Source: Candidatus Trichorickettsia mobilis
GTDB lineage: Bacteria > Pseudomonadota > Alphaproteobacteria > Rickettsiales > Rickettsiaceae
Length of the DNA: 64,000 bases
Direction: 5' to 3'
Assembly (NCBI RefSeq): GCF_963422225.1
Contig: NZ_OY728607.1
Coordinates: 496,001-560,000 of the forward strand
In this document: piece after piece, positions 9,184-17,807 of the stretch
How the letters are laid out: each line of letters begins with the position of its first letter
How positions within the stretch are numbered: position 1 is the stretch's first letter
The notes under the pieces: generated by a model
What the model was told of the DNA's origin: nothing
What the model saw: only the letters and a program-made list of their open reading frames with translations
Databases searched by the model: none
Made by a program: the position numbers and the translations under genes

Positions 9184-10312
9184 CCGATTGCAATAATTAA
9201 CACGGTGTATTTATCCAGTCTCTATACATAATTGATTTTACTAAATCTACATTCTGAGCAAGTTGATTCCAAGCGTAACAAGCCATAGTGACAATATCTT
9301 CATATGCACCGTAACATTGGTTAGACAAGAAATGATTTTTGATCCACTCCCAAACTTGTTCCATTGCATTAAGTTCTGGTGCATAAGGCGGAAGCGGTAT
9401 CAAAGTGATATTGCTTGGAACAGTTAGTTTTTTGGCTGTGTGCCAACCTGCATTATCCATTAGTAAAGCTATATGTCGGTTGCTTTGAGTAGTGAGAGAA
9501 AGGTCTTCTAAGAATTTATTCATTGCCCGTGTGTTGGCATATGGTAAAATTAATGCAAAAGATTCTCCCGTATCATGGCAAGCAGCTCCGTAAATGTATG
9601 TTGAAATGAATTGCTGTTGCCGAACTTTACGGGGTCTAGTGCCGCGTTTAGCCCATATACGAGTTAAGCTACCTTGTTGCCCAACTCGAGTTTCATCCTG
9701 AGACCATATATCAACGTTACATCTATCGATATTTTTTGGTAATAATTCTGTTAACATGTCTGGGAAGTTTTTTTATATGTATTTTGAGTCTCTTGATTTG
9801 ACTTTGGATGCATTGAACGAGAAGTAATCCAGCTAAAACCAAGGCGATGCATAGTATTGTAGACTGTTTTTAAAGCGCATTTAGCGCCATATTCCTCAAG
9901 CAACATGTTATGTAGCTCCTTTGCGGTTATATACCCGCCAGTTTCACTTTCACTGAGCATATTGATTTTATCAAAAAGAGCAGATTCTTGTAGAGTGTTA
10001 ATCTTCCTAGGAGCGCCGCTTCTTTGTGATTCAAATAAACCTTCAAAACCATGATTTCTAAATCTTCTGAGCCATGATTGCACGGTTTTCCAGTGCAACT
10101 TCACTATTGCAGATATGGCTTTAAAAGATTTGCCTAATTGAAGGTGATACATCGCCAATAAACGTATGCGATTCCGACCATGCGGCTCATGTTTCATCAT
10201 TTTTATAAAATCATGATCATGAAAACCTAGCGGCAATATTAACTTAGCTATTTGAGTACCTTTTATCCGTTAAAAATCCATTTTAGGCCACCGCGTTAAT
10301 TATTGCAATTGG
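9184..10312 (-). mobile_element. IS630-family insertion sequence, copy B (1129 bp)
   Basis: Same ends as copies A and C, flanked by TA (9182-9183, 10313-10314), leftward orientation. As far as I can read by eye it is identical to copy C, which suggests recent movement. Confidence 0.93.
9197..10236 (-). CDS. IS630-family transposase, two frames (copy B)
   Basis: ORF A (10236-9751, 161 aa) carries a paired helix-turn-helix DNA-binding region: LGKSFKAISAIVKLHWKTVQ then SWLRRFRNHGFEGL. ORF B (9757-9197, 186 aa) carries the DDE nuclease with WSQDETRVG, LLMDNAGWHT and PELNAMEQVWEWIK. ORF B is in the -1 frame, and an A7 run (TATAAAAAAACTT) just before the overlap is the likely slip site giving a fused protein of about 340 residues. 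Both frames are open; this copy and copy C look intact. Confidence 0.88.
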
Positions 10313-10509
10313 TATAATAACAAGCAAGGTGGCTATAAAATAACTTTTTGCAATAATCAGCTAGAAGTAGATGCTACTTTAATAAACGCCAAAAGACTCG
10401 GGGCTATCAGAATTATGGATAGACTTATAATATTCCTCTTGACCTAAGCTTTAACTTCATAGATAAAATGCTCCTTATATTTAATTATTAATTATTATTA
10501 AGAGTAACC

Positions 10510-10785
10510 ATGAATAAAGCTGAATTAATTGATTATATTGCAAATAGACAAGATTGTACCAAAGTTGAAGCTGAAAGAATAATCAATGTTTTTACCGATG
10601 CTATTACTGGAGCTTTAAGTGAAGGACAGGAAGTTGGGTTAATAGGCTTCGGTAATTTTTATGTCGCTGAAGTTGCAGCAAGAGAAGGACGTAATCCTAG
10701 CACCGGTTTACCATTATCTATTCCGGCTTATAAACAGCCAAAGTTCAAAACCGGCAAGAAATTAAAAGATGCTTGTAACCTTTAA
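10510..10785 (+). CDS. hup: HU-family nucleoid protein
   Basis: 91 residues, the usual HU length. MNKAELIDYIANRQDCTKVE forms the dimerising helices; the DNA-binding arm has GFGNFYVAEVAAREGRNPST followed by GLPLSIPAYKQPKFKTGKKL, including the signature GFG.F and the proline at the arm tip (normally I-P-A in this position). It bends and compacts DNA and would assist recombination. It lies in an IS-rich region, so it may be an accessory paralogue rather than the main HU. Confidence 0.92.
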   Translation: MNKAELIDYIANRQDCTKVEAERIINVFTDAITGALSEGQEVGLIGFGNFYVAEVAAREGRNPSTGLPLSIPAYKQPKFKTGKKLKDACNL

Positions 10786-10834
10786 TAGCCGAGTCAAATG
10801 AGGTGGCATTCATATTGGATAAGACGCTGAAACT

Positions 10835-10912
10835 AAACTGGCTCTACTTGATCTTAATAGCTACTTCGCTACTATTGAACAGCAGTTAAATCCAGAATTA
10901 CGTCAAACCTAT
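10835..10912 (+). pseudogene. Y-family DNA polymerase N-terminal fragment
   Basis: The + strand reads KLALLDLNSYFATIEQQLNP then ELRQT. The phrase A-x-x-D-x-N-S-F/Y-F-A-x-x-E-Q is the first catalytic motif of UmuC/DinB-type polymerases. Nothing else of the gene follows; sequence to about 11170 is non-coding debris. A short relic, moderately sure. Confidence 0.5.
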
Positions 10913-11179
10913 CGTTGTATTACCGGTGATAACCGATGCTACTTGCACCATTGCAGCAAGTTAGATTTGAATTAGCGGCAAATTGGAGTAGGGCGTTTTT
11001 TTGCTCTTGTTGCAGCTTGTTCTTTTGTAGAGGCACGCAAATACCCATATACACGAAATTTTTAGTCATTTAGTCATACGTAAATAGTCTATTATAAGTC
11101 ATGCAACGCTTTAAAATAGACGGGATTTTGTTGGTCTACGTGAGGTAACTCATAATGACATCAATGCGTAGAAATGATA

Positions 11180-11617
11180 TTATATGCCGCTGTTTAACAT
11201 CAATGCGGCTTTACGGTGAAATGTTAAGCGCTCGATCATAAAATCGGCTACTACCTCATCTCCTGCTTTTTGAGCTATTTCAAGCTCTTGCTGTAAAGTT
11301 TTTTGGATTACTGCCTGATCGGCCGCTAATTCTTCAATCATCTGTTGCGCAGAAATATTTTCATCGCCGGATTTAATCGAAGTATTTTTTATATAAGCAT
11401 CAAACGTAGCCGGGGCTTTCTTACCTAAGCCCCTAATGAGTTCAGCCACCGTGTCAATAGCTTTTGCAAGATCAATGTACTGCTCTTAGAATAATAAATG
11501 AAGTTCTCTAAAATTTGAGCCCTCAACATTCCAGTGATAGTTTTGAGTTTTTCAATACAGAGCATAATTATCAGCGAGTATAATCTTAAGTGCTTCTACT
11601 ACGGCTTCATCGGTCAT
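11180..11617 (-). pseudogene. dps: Dps/ferritin-like protein with two in-frame stop codons
   Basis: One leftward frame of 146 codons from ATG 11617 gives a full-length Dps: VVEALKIILADNYALY-stop, KTQNYHWNVEGSNFRELHL, LLF-stop, EQYIDLAKAIDTVAELIRGL and so on to FHRKAALMLNSGI. The ferroxidase-site His (YHWNV) and Asp (YIDLAKAID) are recognisable. TGA replaces a Leu-type codon after NYALY and TAA replaces a Glu codon after LLF; there is no frameshift. The 89-aa open frame at 11180-11449 is the tail. Dps protects DNA and stores iron; here it is almost certainly lost. The two lesions suggest fairly recent decay. Confidence 0.82.
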
Positions 11618-11626
11618 AATACCTTC

Positions 11627-12529
11627 TTAGTCTTTAAGTTTTATAATTTCTTCGGTGGATAAACCGGTAGCGGTAGCTATAGTATTAATATCTATATTTT
11701 GAGATAATAAATTCTTAGCAATTTCTATATTTCGTTCAGCCTTACCTTCTTCCCTACCTTCTTCCCTACCTTCGGCTCTACCTTCTTCCCTACCTTTCTG
11801 TTCATATTTTTTTAAAGTATTAGCTTCTATCATAAGCCATTTAAGATGATCTTCATAAGCTTCTCTTTCTTCGGCAGTAAAATTCATTACATTAAGTACA
11901 TTGATAGCTTTCTTGAGATCGGGATTATTTAATTCTTGGGGTAAGTTATCCGCAATGAGCAAGTCGTTTCTGGTGAGGAACGCCAACCACATGTCCAGTG
12001 CATTCTTTATCTTAAGGACAATATCAGCTAGTTCTTCATCGGAATTATCGCTAAATTTCTTAAGTTCTATAGTATGGAGCTCTAAATCTTTAAAATATAA
12101 CAACCCGGTTTCTTTCTCGGTAATATGAAATACATTATGATACTTCTTTACCTCAGGTATAGAGGTAAAATTAAGTATATGAATACCTATGGCTTTTGAA
12201 AGCTTGGAATAATCTTCAGCTACCTTTAATTGCTCGGTATATATTTTAGCCCAATAATATAATGCTCTTTTATCATAATCGGCTTCATCGCTAATCTGAA
12301 TTTCAATGTTGAATCTTTTGCCGTTCTGATTGGTAGCTTTAATGTCTAGTATTGACAGTTTATCAGTTTTAAAGTTTTTAGGATTATATGGATTAAGCAA
12401 AGTAATATCCAATACCTGATCTTCTGTTCCTACTATCGAATTAATCAAGGATATCAGTAAATCCTTGTTCTCCTCAACGCCGAAGATTTTCTTGAACGCG
12501 ATGTCGACTCTAGGGCTAATTTTGTTCAT
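11627..12529 (-). CDS. Rpn-family PD-(D/E)XK nuclease/putative transposase
   Basis: 300 residues. N-terminal ISPRVDIAFKKIFGVEENKD is the standard opening of the Rpn/transposase_31-like PD-(D/E)XK nuclease family; the catalytic set is D62 (LDIKA) with E76-I-Q78 (NIEIQ). Near the C-terminus is a repeated charged stretch (EGRAEGREEGREEGKAE) from a short tandem DNA repeat, common in this family. The ending DINTIATATGLSTEEIIKLK is a helix-turn-helix-like tail also typical. These proteins promote RecA-independent recombination and are often amplified in Rickettsiales. Looks intact. A truncated relative lies at 35110-35263. Confidence 0.85.
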   Translation of the reverse strand: MNKISPRVDIAFKKIFGVEENKDLLISLINSIVGTEDQVLDITLLNPYNPKNFKTDKLSILDIKATNQNGKRFNIEIQISDEADYDKRALYYWAKIYTEQLKVAEDYSKLSKAIGIHILNFTSIPEVKKYHNVFHITEKETGLLYFKDLELHTIELKKFSDNSDEELADIVLKIKNALDMWLAFLTRNDLLIADNLPQELNNPDLKKAINVLNVMNFTAEEREAYEDHLKWLMIEANTLKKYEQKGREEGRAEGREEGREEGKAERNIEIAKNLLSQNIDINTIATATGLSTEEIIKLKD

Positions 12530-12810
12530 AGGAACTTGTTCTTGCTGTATATAAATAGAGCTAAATTATAGTATAAATCGTACTAAAACACTAGTGAATA
12601 AGAGATATTAATTTTAATTTACAGTATATCTGAGCTTTAACTTTTCAGCTAGATAGTAGAAGTTATTTAGCAGAACTTAAAATTGGCATTTTACGTTGTA
12701 TACGATCTATTGCATAAAAGTAATTTTAGCGAGTGAGTGCACCTAAAACACGCTAGCAAGCTCGTTAAAATTACTTTTAATTTGTATGCTTATAGTGTAT
12801 TTCAATATTT
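12530..12810. other. Intergenic; contains a 70-bp repeat at 12672-12742
   Basis: No gene seen. The segment from GCAGAACTTAAAATTGGCAT to TTTAGCGAGTGAGT (12670-12742) recurs inverted at 26013-26082 with few changes. Both copies lie next to IS481 remnants. Confidence 0.6.
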
Positions 12811-13810
12811 TTGTTGCTAAATTCTTATTATAGCCATGGATCAAAATATGCTCTTTGGAAGGATCATATTTTTCATTCACTTCTTCATAAAGTGGGTTTT
12901 GATAAATTAATTCCACATACTTTTCATTTGGTGTTTTCCATCCTAAAGAGCTATGAGGCCTATCCCAGTTATAATAGTGCTCCCAGTACTCTAATTCCTC
13001 TTTGAGCTTAGGACTTTTGATGTCAATACTTGAATAGAACTGATCAAGATCCGTACGTTAGGTGCGTTCTACCTTTCCATTAAGGTGTGGAGAAGCTGGC
13101 TTAATTGGCCTGAATTTAATCCCATACTCCATTAATCTTTCTTGGACTTCATAAACAAAGAACTCCTGTCCCCTATCTGTCTGAATGCGTTGTATTCGGA
13201 AGGGCATACGTTCCATAACCTGTTCTAAAAATCAAGTGTATTTATCGCAGTTCGTCGTTTATATAAAGCTAGAACTTTGTATCTAGTGCAATCATCTATA
13301 GCAGTATATTGATATAAGCTACTTACAATTTTACAAACGTCCATCTGCACTCGTTCCACTGGAAGCTTGCAGTTATACCTTTTGGCTTGTTTACGATAAT
13401 ACCTTTTCTTTTGTAAGTACGGTATATTATTCTTCTTAAAGACTTTATGAATGGTTGCTAGTGATAGAGAAATATCATGCAATCTCTTAATCTCACTTTG
13501 TACCCTTCTAACCCCTAATTTACATTCATTACGTATAGATGACAAAAGTTTTTCTTGTTGATCTGATACTTTTCTTAGGAGAAGAATGAGGCTTGCGACT
13601 AAGCTCTTTTAATCCTTTTATACCTTCTTCTGCATAACGTTTTAACCATTTGCGTAAAGTAGGTCGAGAAATGCCACATCTGCTACATACAATCCCTGCG
13701 TCTTTTACTTCTTGATATAATTTAATCCAATCTAAACGCGTTTTTTGTAATTTATCCATTCATGGATTTTAGCACATCTAAAAATTGAAACAATGTCTGT
13801 GAATCTCACA
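12811..13810 (-). pseudogene. IS481-family transposase/IS remnant
   Basis: Leftward pieces: 13759-13529 (helix-turn-helix: GIVCSRCGISRPTLRKWLKR), 13545-13225 (start of the rve core: PVERVQMDVCKIVSSLYQYT then AIDDCTRYKVL) and, after a frame break, about 13220-12811 (RIQRIQTDRGQEFF, IKFRPIKPASPHLNGKVERT, then an in-frame stop, then HYYNWDRPHSSLGWKTPNEK). D-D-E residues are traceable but frames are broken at least three times. The right end, read leftward, starts TGTGAGATTCACAGACATTG at 13810; the same end recurs at 26130. The left end was not found. Confidence 0.82.
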
Positions 13811-14790
13811 ACTGATACGCTCTCTCTATTGTGCTACCAGGTAGGAAATTAGAGTGCAGATATTCAAACGATTGTATCCGCTCTTCAACCGCCGCCCTTA
13901 TCCGACAAAAAGATTTGTTCAGAGTACTCACCTATGTCCTGAATAATACGCTCAAAGCGATAATAGCAAGTCGCATCCTGGTTTATCTCTGATTGGCCGT
14001 ATCCCTATAAAAAAGATTCTCTTCCTCAAGCGGGTACGCCCGCTGTCTCCAATACTGGTGCCAATGAACATTAGGTCGCGCTCGATGGGAGCAAATATTA
14101 GTGTATCCCAATCAACTACATACAACGCACCATCTTTATCAATCAATAAGTTCCATCCATGAATGTCCGTGTGGCATAAAATATACTCGAGTGGCTTTTT
14201 TGCAGCAAGCATGCAAGTTCTTCAGCGCGCTCAACAAGTTTAAGTATTTCCATGCTTTTGGATTTCATGAACAATGCCATTCTAGCTGCAACAGGTTCTC
14301 CAAAAACCTCATCTTCAATGCGTCTAAGAAATTCTTTGAAGGTTTTGCGCCATTTAGAGGAGAACATTTCTCGTGGCACACCATTTGTTATGGTGCTAGG
14401 AATATCGGTGCTGTGAAACTTTTTCATGGTGGCGCCAAATTCAATCCACTGCCGGTCTGATAGCTTTACTTCCATCCCATTATGTCCCTCTATGTAAGGA
14501 TATAAAATCACCTTAAAGGATGCCAAGTTTGCCTAAAGCTGACCTATCCTGGTTGCTAGAGGTGGGATTACTTGTTTGAGACCCAGGTTGGTAAGATATT
14601 TTGGAACCATTACTACAGCATCAAAAAATTCCTCGCGTCGTAACTTTAGAAAGTAATCCACTTTGCTGCTTGTTGTAACGAGGTAGACAACCGTATTAAG
14701 ATCGGCACCAAGTGGAAGGAAGGAGATTTTATCCACGTTCAATCCATACTCAATCCCGTAAACATCTGATGATTTCTTCATCTGCAAGAT
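13811..14790 (-). pseudogene. APH(9)-like aminoglycoside (spectinomycin-type) phosphotransferase relic
   Basis: Leftward pieces in shifting frames: 14787-14533 (LPLGADLNTVVYLVTTSSKV, the nucleotide-loop region), 14526-14143 (FKVILYPYIEGHNGMEVKLS, MFSSKWRKTFKEFL), 14212-13952 (LCHTDIHGWNLLIDKDGALY with VVDWDTLIFAPIERDLMFIG, the Brenner catalytic motif and DWD metal site), then CYYRFERIIQDIGEYSEQIF and finally NFLPGSTIERA near 13815. At least four frame breaks. From memory of the family it resembles APH(9)-Ia of Legionella, a spectinomycin kinase. It is the last gene of the leftward operon that starts with alaX. Non-functional. Confidence 0.75.
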
Positions 14791-14811
14791 CAGGTTTTAT
14801 CAGCATATCAG

Positions 14812-15492
14812 TTACCCTAAAATTTTCCTCATATAATAACGCTTATGACCTTTTGGGCAATCATCCAAAACGCCAAAAACTTCGTATCCCGCTTTCAGAT
14901 AGAAATCTTTCGCTTGAAAATCAAAGGTATCGAGGTGAATAAGTCTGATATTCATGGATCGTGCTTCTTGTTCCATGGCATATAGTAACATGCTACCCAA
15001 ACCTTGTTTTCTTTTATCCTCATCTATGAAAAGCACGCTGATATACAGGCATTCTCTGAGGTAAAAACATCCTTTGATGCCAGCAATAATATTATTTCTT
15101 TGATCTTTGATGAGATAATTTTTCTCAAGCTCAACATTACCAACAAACGATAGTTGTTCTGCATTGAATTTATCTATTTTTGTATTGAGGATTTCTGCTT
15201 GATCTAACGTTGCTTCAAAAAGTTTGTGGTTAGATTTTAAGACATCCGTATGGATTGCATTCGATAATTCATCCCCTATAAACTCAAATCTTTTTTGGAT
15301 ATTGCCATTTACTTCAACATTCTCCAGAAACATCTGAAGAGGTCGAACCCATATCCCAAAATCACCATAAAGCGTTCGATAAATAACCATATCTTCCAGG
15401 CTTTCAGAGTGCTTGGCAACATCAATAACTTCATACAAGTTACCTTTATAATGGCGGTACTTGCCTTTTGATATAGATGAATCTTTTTTCAT
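14812..15492 (-). CDS. DUF1653-GNAT acetyltransferase fusion
   Basis: 226 residues with two modules. Residues about 8-70 (KGKYRHYKGNLYEVIDVAKH, YGDFGIWVRPLQMFLENVEV) match DUF1653. Residues about 125-226 form a GNAT fold with the acetyl-CoA loop DEDKRKQGLGSMLLYAMEQE, then AKDFYLKAGYEVFGVLDDCP and GHKRYYMRK. The start overlaps the upstream gene by four bases (ATGA), so the two are coupled. The substrate is unknown; DUF1653 is thought to be a small ligand-binding module. The neighbours (alanyl-tRNA editing, kinase relic) suggest detoxification of an amino-acid-like or antibiotic compound, which is inference only. Confidence 0.7.
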   Translation of the reverse strand: MKKDSSISKGKYRHYKGNLYEVIDVAKHSESLEDMVIYRTLYGDFGIWVRPLQMFLENVEVNGNIQKRFEFIGDELSNAIHTDVLKSNHKLFEATLDQAEILNTKIDKFNAEQLSFVGNVELEKNYLIKDQRNNIIAGIKGCFYLRECLYISVLFIDEDKRKQGLGSMLLYAMEQEARSMNIRLIHLDTFDFQAKDFYLKAGYEVFGVLDDCPKGHKRYYMRKILG

Positions 15493-15767
15493 ATACTCTC
15501 TGCAAATCTAATTAGTTTCTTAAGTTCTTCAAATAGCATCCAAACCTCTTGTTTAAACCAATCTAGCCATTGAGCTTCGGAGATGGGGTATTCAGAAATA
15601 CGAACCATGCCTACGTAAGTTTTAAGCTTTGCAAGAAGGTAGTTGATGCGCAAGGTCGTAAAATCCGCTTCATGTGCACGTATCTCTTTTAAGATAGTTT
15701 TTTCACATTCATTAAATGTGGAGATTTTCTCTACGAGAATATGCCGCACAGAACCACGGTTGATCAC
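15489..15767 (-). CDS. Uncharacterised small helical protein of the alaX operon
   Basis: 92 residues, charged and mostly helical: MINRGSVRHILVEKISTFNE, then CEKTILKEIRAHEADFTTLR, ending WMLFEELKKLIRFAESI. No membrane segment or signal. I do not recognise the family. It overlaps the next gene (DUF1653-GNAT) by 4 nt and follows the winged-helix gene by 30 nt, so it belongs to the same transcript. Could be a partner subunit of either neighbour. Confidence 0.55.
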   Translation of the reverse strand: MINRGSVRHILVEKISTFNECEKTILKEIRAHEADFTTLRINYLLAKLKTYVGMVRISEYPISEAQWLDWFKQEVWMLFEELKKLIRFAESI

Positions 15768-15797
15768 ATACCCCCCAGCATGTTTTATGACCTTATT

Positions 15798-16259
15798 TTA
15801 TGATGTCATATCTATTGAATCTTTTATTAGAGCATCCAACATCTGCACAGCCTTAGTAATCTTTGAGCTAGCAAATTTCGTATTGTCATGAGTGCTAGCA
15901 ATCTGATGCAGATTTTTAAATCGCAATGGTAAACTGTATCCAACACCACGAGTATTGAGAACAAGGTTTCCTAAGCTTGGATATAATTTTTGAACAAACT
16001 GCTTGATTTCCGAGAGCTTACGGTGCATACGGGTAAGGTCTGAAATGATCAGATCATACTCTTTCAAAATTTCTATGATTTTTTCATAGAGAAGTGGATT
16101 TGGGTGCCTGTGAAACAGTTGATATAAGACAGATGCCATGAAAGGCTTAATCCTTGTTTCTCTAGGAATACCATCAATTTCAAGACGCAATACCAGGCTA
16201 TCTGCATCAATCGTGATAACGTTTTGATTGTTGGTATCAATAAGCGATACAAGCTTCAT
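15798..16259 (-). CDS. Winged-helix (OmpR/PhoB-type) DNA-binding protein
   Basis: 153 residues. The central part, IKPFMASVLYQLFHRHPNPL to LVLNTRGVGYSLPLRF, has the layout of the response-regulator C-terminal wing: two helices, a recognition helix (LTRMHRKLSEIKQFVQKLYP) and the closing hairpin TRGVGYSL. There is no receiver domain; a beta-rich N-terminus of about 35 residues precedes it. Likely a local regulator of this operon. The start ATG overlaps the alaX stop by four bases. Fusion partner and effector unknown. Confidence 0.7.
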   Translation of the reverse strand: MKLVSLIDTNNQNVITIDADSLVLRLEIDGIPRETRIKPFMASVLYQLFHRHPNPLLYEKIIEILKEYDLIISDLTRMHRKLSEIKQFVQKLYPSLGNLVLNTRGVGYSLPLRFKNLHQIASTHDNTKFASSKITKAVQMLDALIKDSIDMTS

Positions 16260-16963
16260 GTCACCTCATAAGCAATACGCAAGCAATTGTTTTTAGCTTT
16301 GATCCTACTAATGTTCACATGTCTTATCTCACCTACAGAAGATAAATGTGTGCCACCACAAGGTACTGGCAACATATCACCTATTTGCATAGCCCGAAAT
16401 TTCTTATTTTCAGGAATGTTATAAGACAACTTATAAAAGTGTTGCTCAAATGACTCGGGATCAATCTCAAAAACCTTTGTTTTGTCATTTTTTGCGATTG
16501 CTTCGTTTATTTCATTCTGGAGTGTCGTTGCATTTATTGCCTCATCACCTTGAAACTCAACATAAGCTTCGCCTGGAAAGGAATGTCCTTTAATTGCCTT
16601 TAGTTTTGGATACAGTATTTCTATGACATTTCCAAGTAAATGACCTGCTGTGTGATAACGAGCGTTTATCAACCTTCTCTCTTGGTTTACCAAGCAATAC
16701 ACTTTCGAGCCCACCGGGACTTCATTAGTCGTAGATGTTATATAGTGCTTTATTTCATTATTGAACTGTGTTACCTTAATGACATTAGCTTCAAAATGAT
16801 CGTTTTTGATAATGCCATGATCGGAAGGTTGACCACCTCCCTGCGGATAAAATGTTGTTTGATCAAGGATTATAAAAATGCCTTTTTCATCTTTTCCTGC
16901 TTCTTGAATCAAACCTTCAAAATGAAACTGATATGTATCTTCAAGGTATAGTTTTTTAGTCAT
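16256..16963 (-). CDS. alaX: AlaX-type alanyl-tRNA editing hydrolase
   Basis: 235 residues, the size of AlaX-M proteins. All four zinc ligands of the editing domain are present: H104 and H108 in ARYHTAGHLLG, C202 and H206 in PVPCGGTHLSSVGEI. The N-terminal beta-barrel carries FYPQGGGQPSDHG, the usual glycine-rich motif. The enzyme removes Ser or Gly wrongly attached to tRNA-Ala, in trans to AlaRS. It is the first gene of a five-gene leftward operon. Free-standing AlaX genes are patchy in bacteria and often transferred, which fits the island-like setting. Intact. Confidence 0.88.
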   Translation of the reverse strand: MTKKLYLEDTYQFHFEGLIQEAGKDEKGIFIILDQTTFYPQGGGQPSDHGIIKNDHFEANVIKVTQFNNEIKHYITSTTNEVPVGSKVYCLVNQERRLINARYHTAGHLLGNVIEILYPKLKAIKGHSFPGEAYVEFQGDEAINATTLQNEINEAIAKNDKTKVFEIDPESFEQHFYKLSYNIPENKKFRAMQIGDMLPVPCGGTHLSSVGEIRHVNISRIKAKNNCLRIAYEVT

Positions 16964-17412
16964 ATATTTACCCTTAATTTGTTGTTACATATCAGTATTA
17001 TTATATGAAACTCACAGGATAAGTATGACTATAATATCCTAAAACAAGGATATTAAGTTTTATTTATCTTAATAATATCCTGTAATTATCCTAAAATCAA
17101 ATGATTTTCTAATTTCGAATCCTGTTTGTTACTCCATTTCGTTCTCTAAAAAAGGTAGGCTCTAAAAAGCCTACCTTCACAAACCAGTAAGATCAAGGGT
17201 TTTGGACATGCGTATCTTCGTGGTTGACGTTCGCATGTAACTTTGATGTAGAGAGTAAAATAAGAGATTTTACGGTGAAATTGGCTATTTTGTGATTCTC
17301 ATCGTCAGCATGTGGTGCATGACTAAAAGGCGCTAAAGCCTATGAATACTGAAGTTTAAGGGCAGTTTGGGAATTTAAAAAATGACGCCGAAAAAGTTCA
17401 AGCGCTGCAAAC
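16964..17412. other. Intergenic, no gene seen apart from the terminator at 17145-17178
   Basis: About 450 bp between alaX and tRNA-Ser. It includes an ATATCCT-rich imperfect repeat (17033-17093) just upstream of alaX, which could hold its promoter and operator (ATAATATCCT occurs twice, AAGGATATTA once). No coding potential recognised. Confidence 0.5.
17145..17178 (-). terminator. Rho-independent terminator, leftward
   Basis: Reading leftward, AAGGTAGGCT, loop TTTTAG, AGCCTACCTT, then TTTTTAGAG. The 10-bp stem is perfect (17152-17161 with 17168-17177) and is followed by a U-tract. It would end transcription coming from tRNA-Ser before the alaX operon. Confidence 0.75.
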
Positions 17413-17502
17413 TGGCGGATAGGGTGGGATTCGAACCCACGGTACGGTTGCCCGCACGCCAGTTTTCAAGACTAGTTCCTTAAACCACTCGGACACCTAT
17501 CC
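17413..17502 (-). tRNA. tRNA-Ser(UGA)
   Basis: A 90-nt leftward tRNA with encoded CCA. Acceptor GGATAGG pairs with CCTATCC, then discriminator G and CCA. The anticodon loop CTTGAAA gives anticodon UGA (codons UCN, mainly UCA). A long variable arm (CGTGCGGGCAACCGTACCG region) identifies a class II serine tRNA, and GTTCGAATC is a standard T-loop. Isolated; probable terminator at 17145-17178. Confidence 0.96.
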
Positions 17503-17807
17503 AAGAGGATTCATACCAGATTCTACAAAATCTTGCAAGGAAAATAGTAATTTCATAGAGGCTTCTGTTATAAACTTTATTTTGTCGGCGCTTGAATAGT
17601 GTTAAGCTTTTAAAACTGGTCAAAGCACAAGGTTAACTGAGTTCTTTTGTACCTTATACTTAGAAATACTACCCATGATCTTTAATTTTGATAGAAGTTC
17701 CTTGAATGTTAAGTATAATTAATCTATATTAAATACCTAACACATACATAATCTTTAAGCAAACTCCTATAAATTGACTCAATATTTTATCCACAATAAT
17801 ATCAGAT
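17503..17807. other. Intergenic upstream of ftsA
   Basis: About 300 bp without a gene. AAGTATAATTAATC at about 17711-17724 offers a -10 box (TATAAT) with TTGAAT upstream, so ftsA may have its own promoter. ftsQ, often the neighbour upstream of ftsA in alphaproteobacteria, is absent here. Confidence 0.45.

Larger units (their letters stand above)
9080..10447 (+). pseudogene. WGR-domain-like protein, decayed and split by IS630 copy B
   Basis: Rightward from ATG 9080 the frame reads MQYRWLKENKYYNVHLQLNL and then FGG, as in small WGR proteins. After a frameshift the expected CS-W-GSINNKQGGYKITF motif spans the IS insertion site: TGA stands where the W codon (TGG) should be, then GGC AGT ATT, then after the IS AAT AAC AAG CAA GGT GGC TAT. 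The tail LEVDATLINAKRLGAIRIMD ends at 10447. So there are a frameshift, a nonsense codon and an IS630 at 9184-10312. WGR modules bind nucleic acid; the role here is unknown. Confidence 0.6.

Noticed and set aside
14101..14460. 119-codon rightward frame
   Set aside because: Antisense to the APH-like relic, whose conserved motifs fix the leftward strand.
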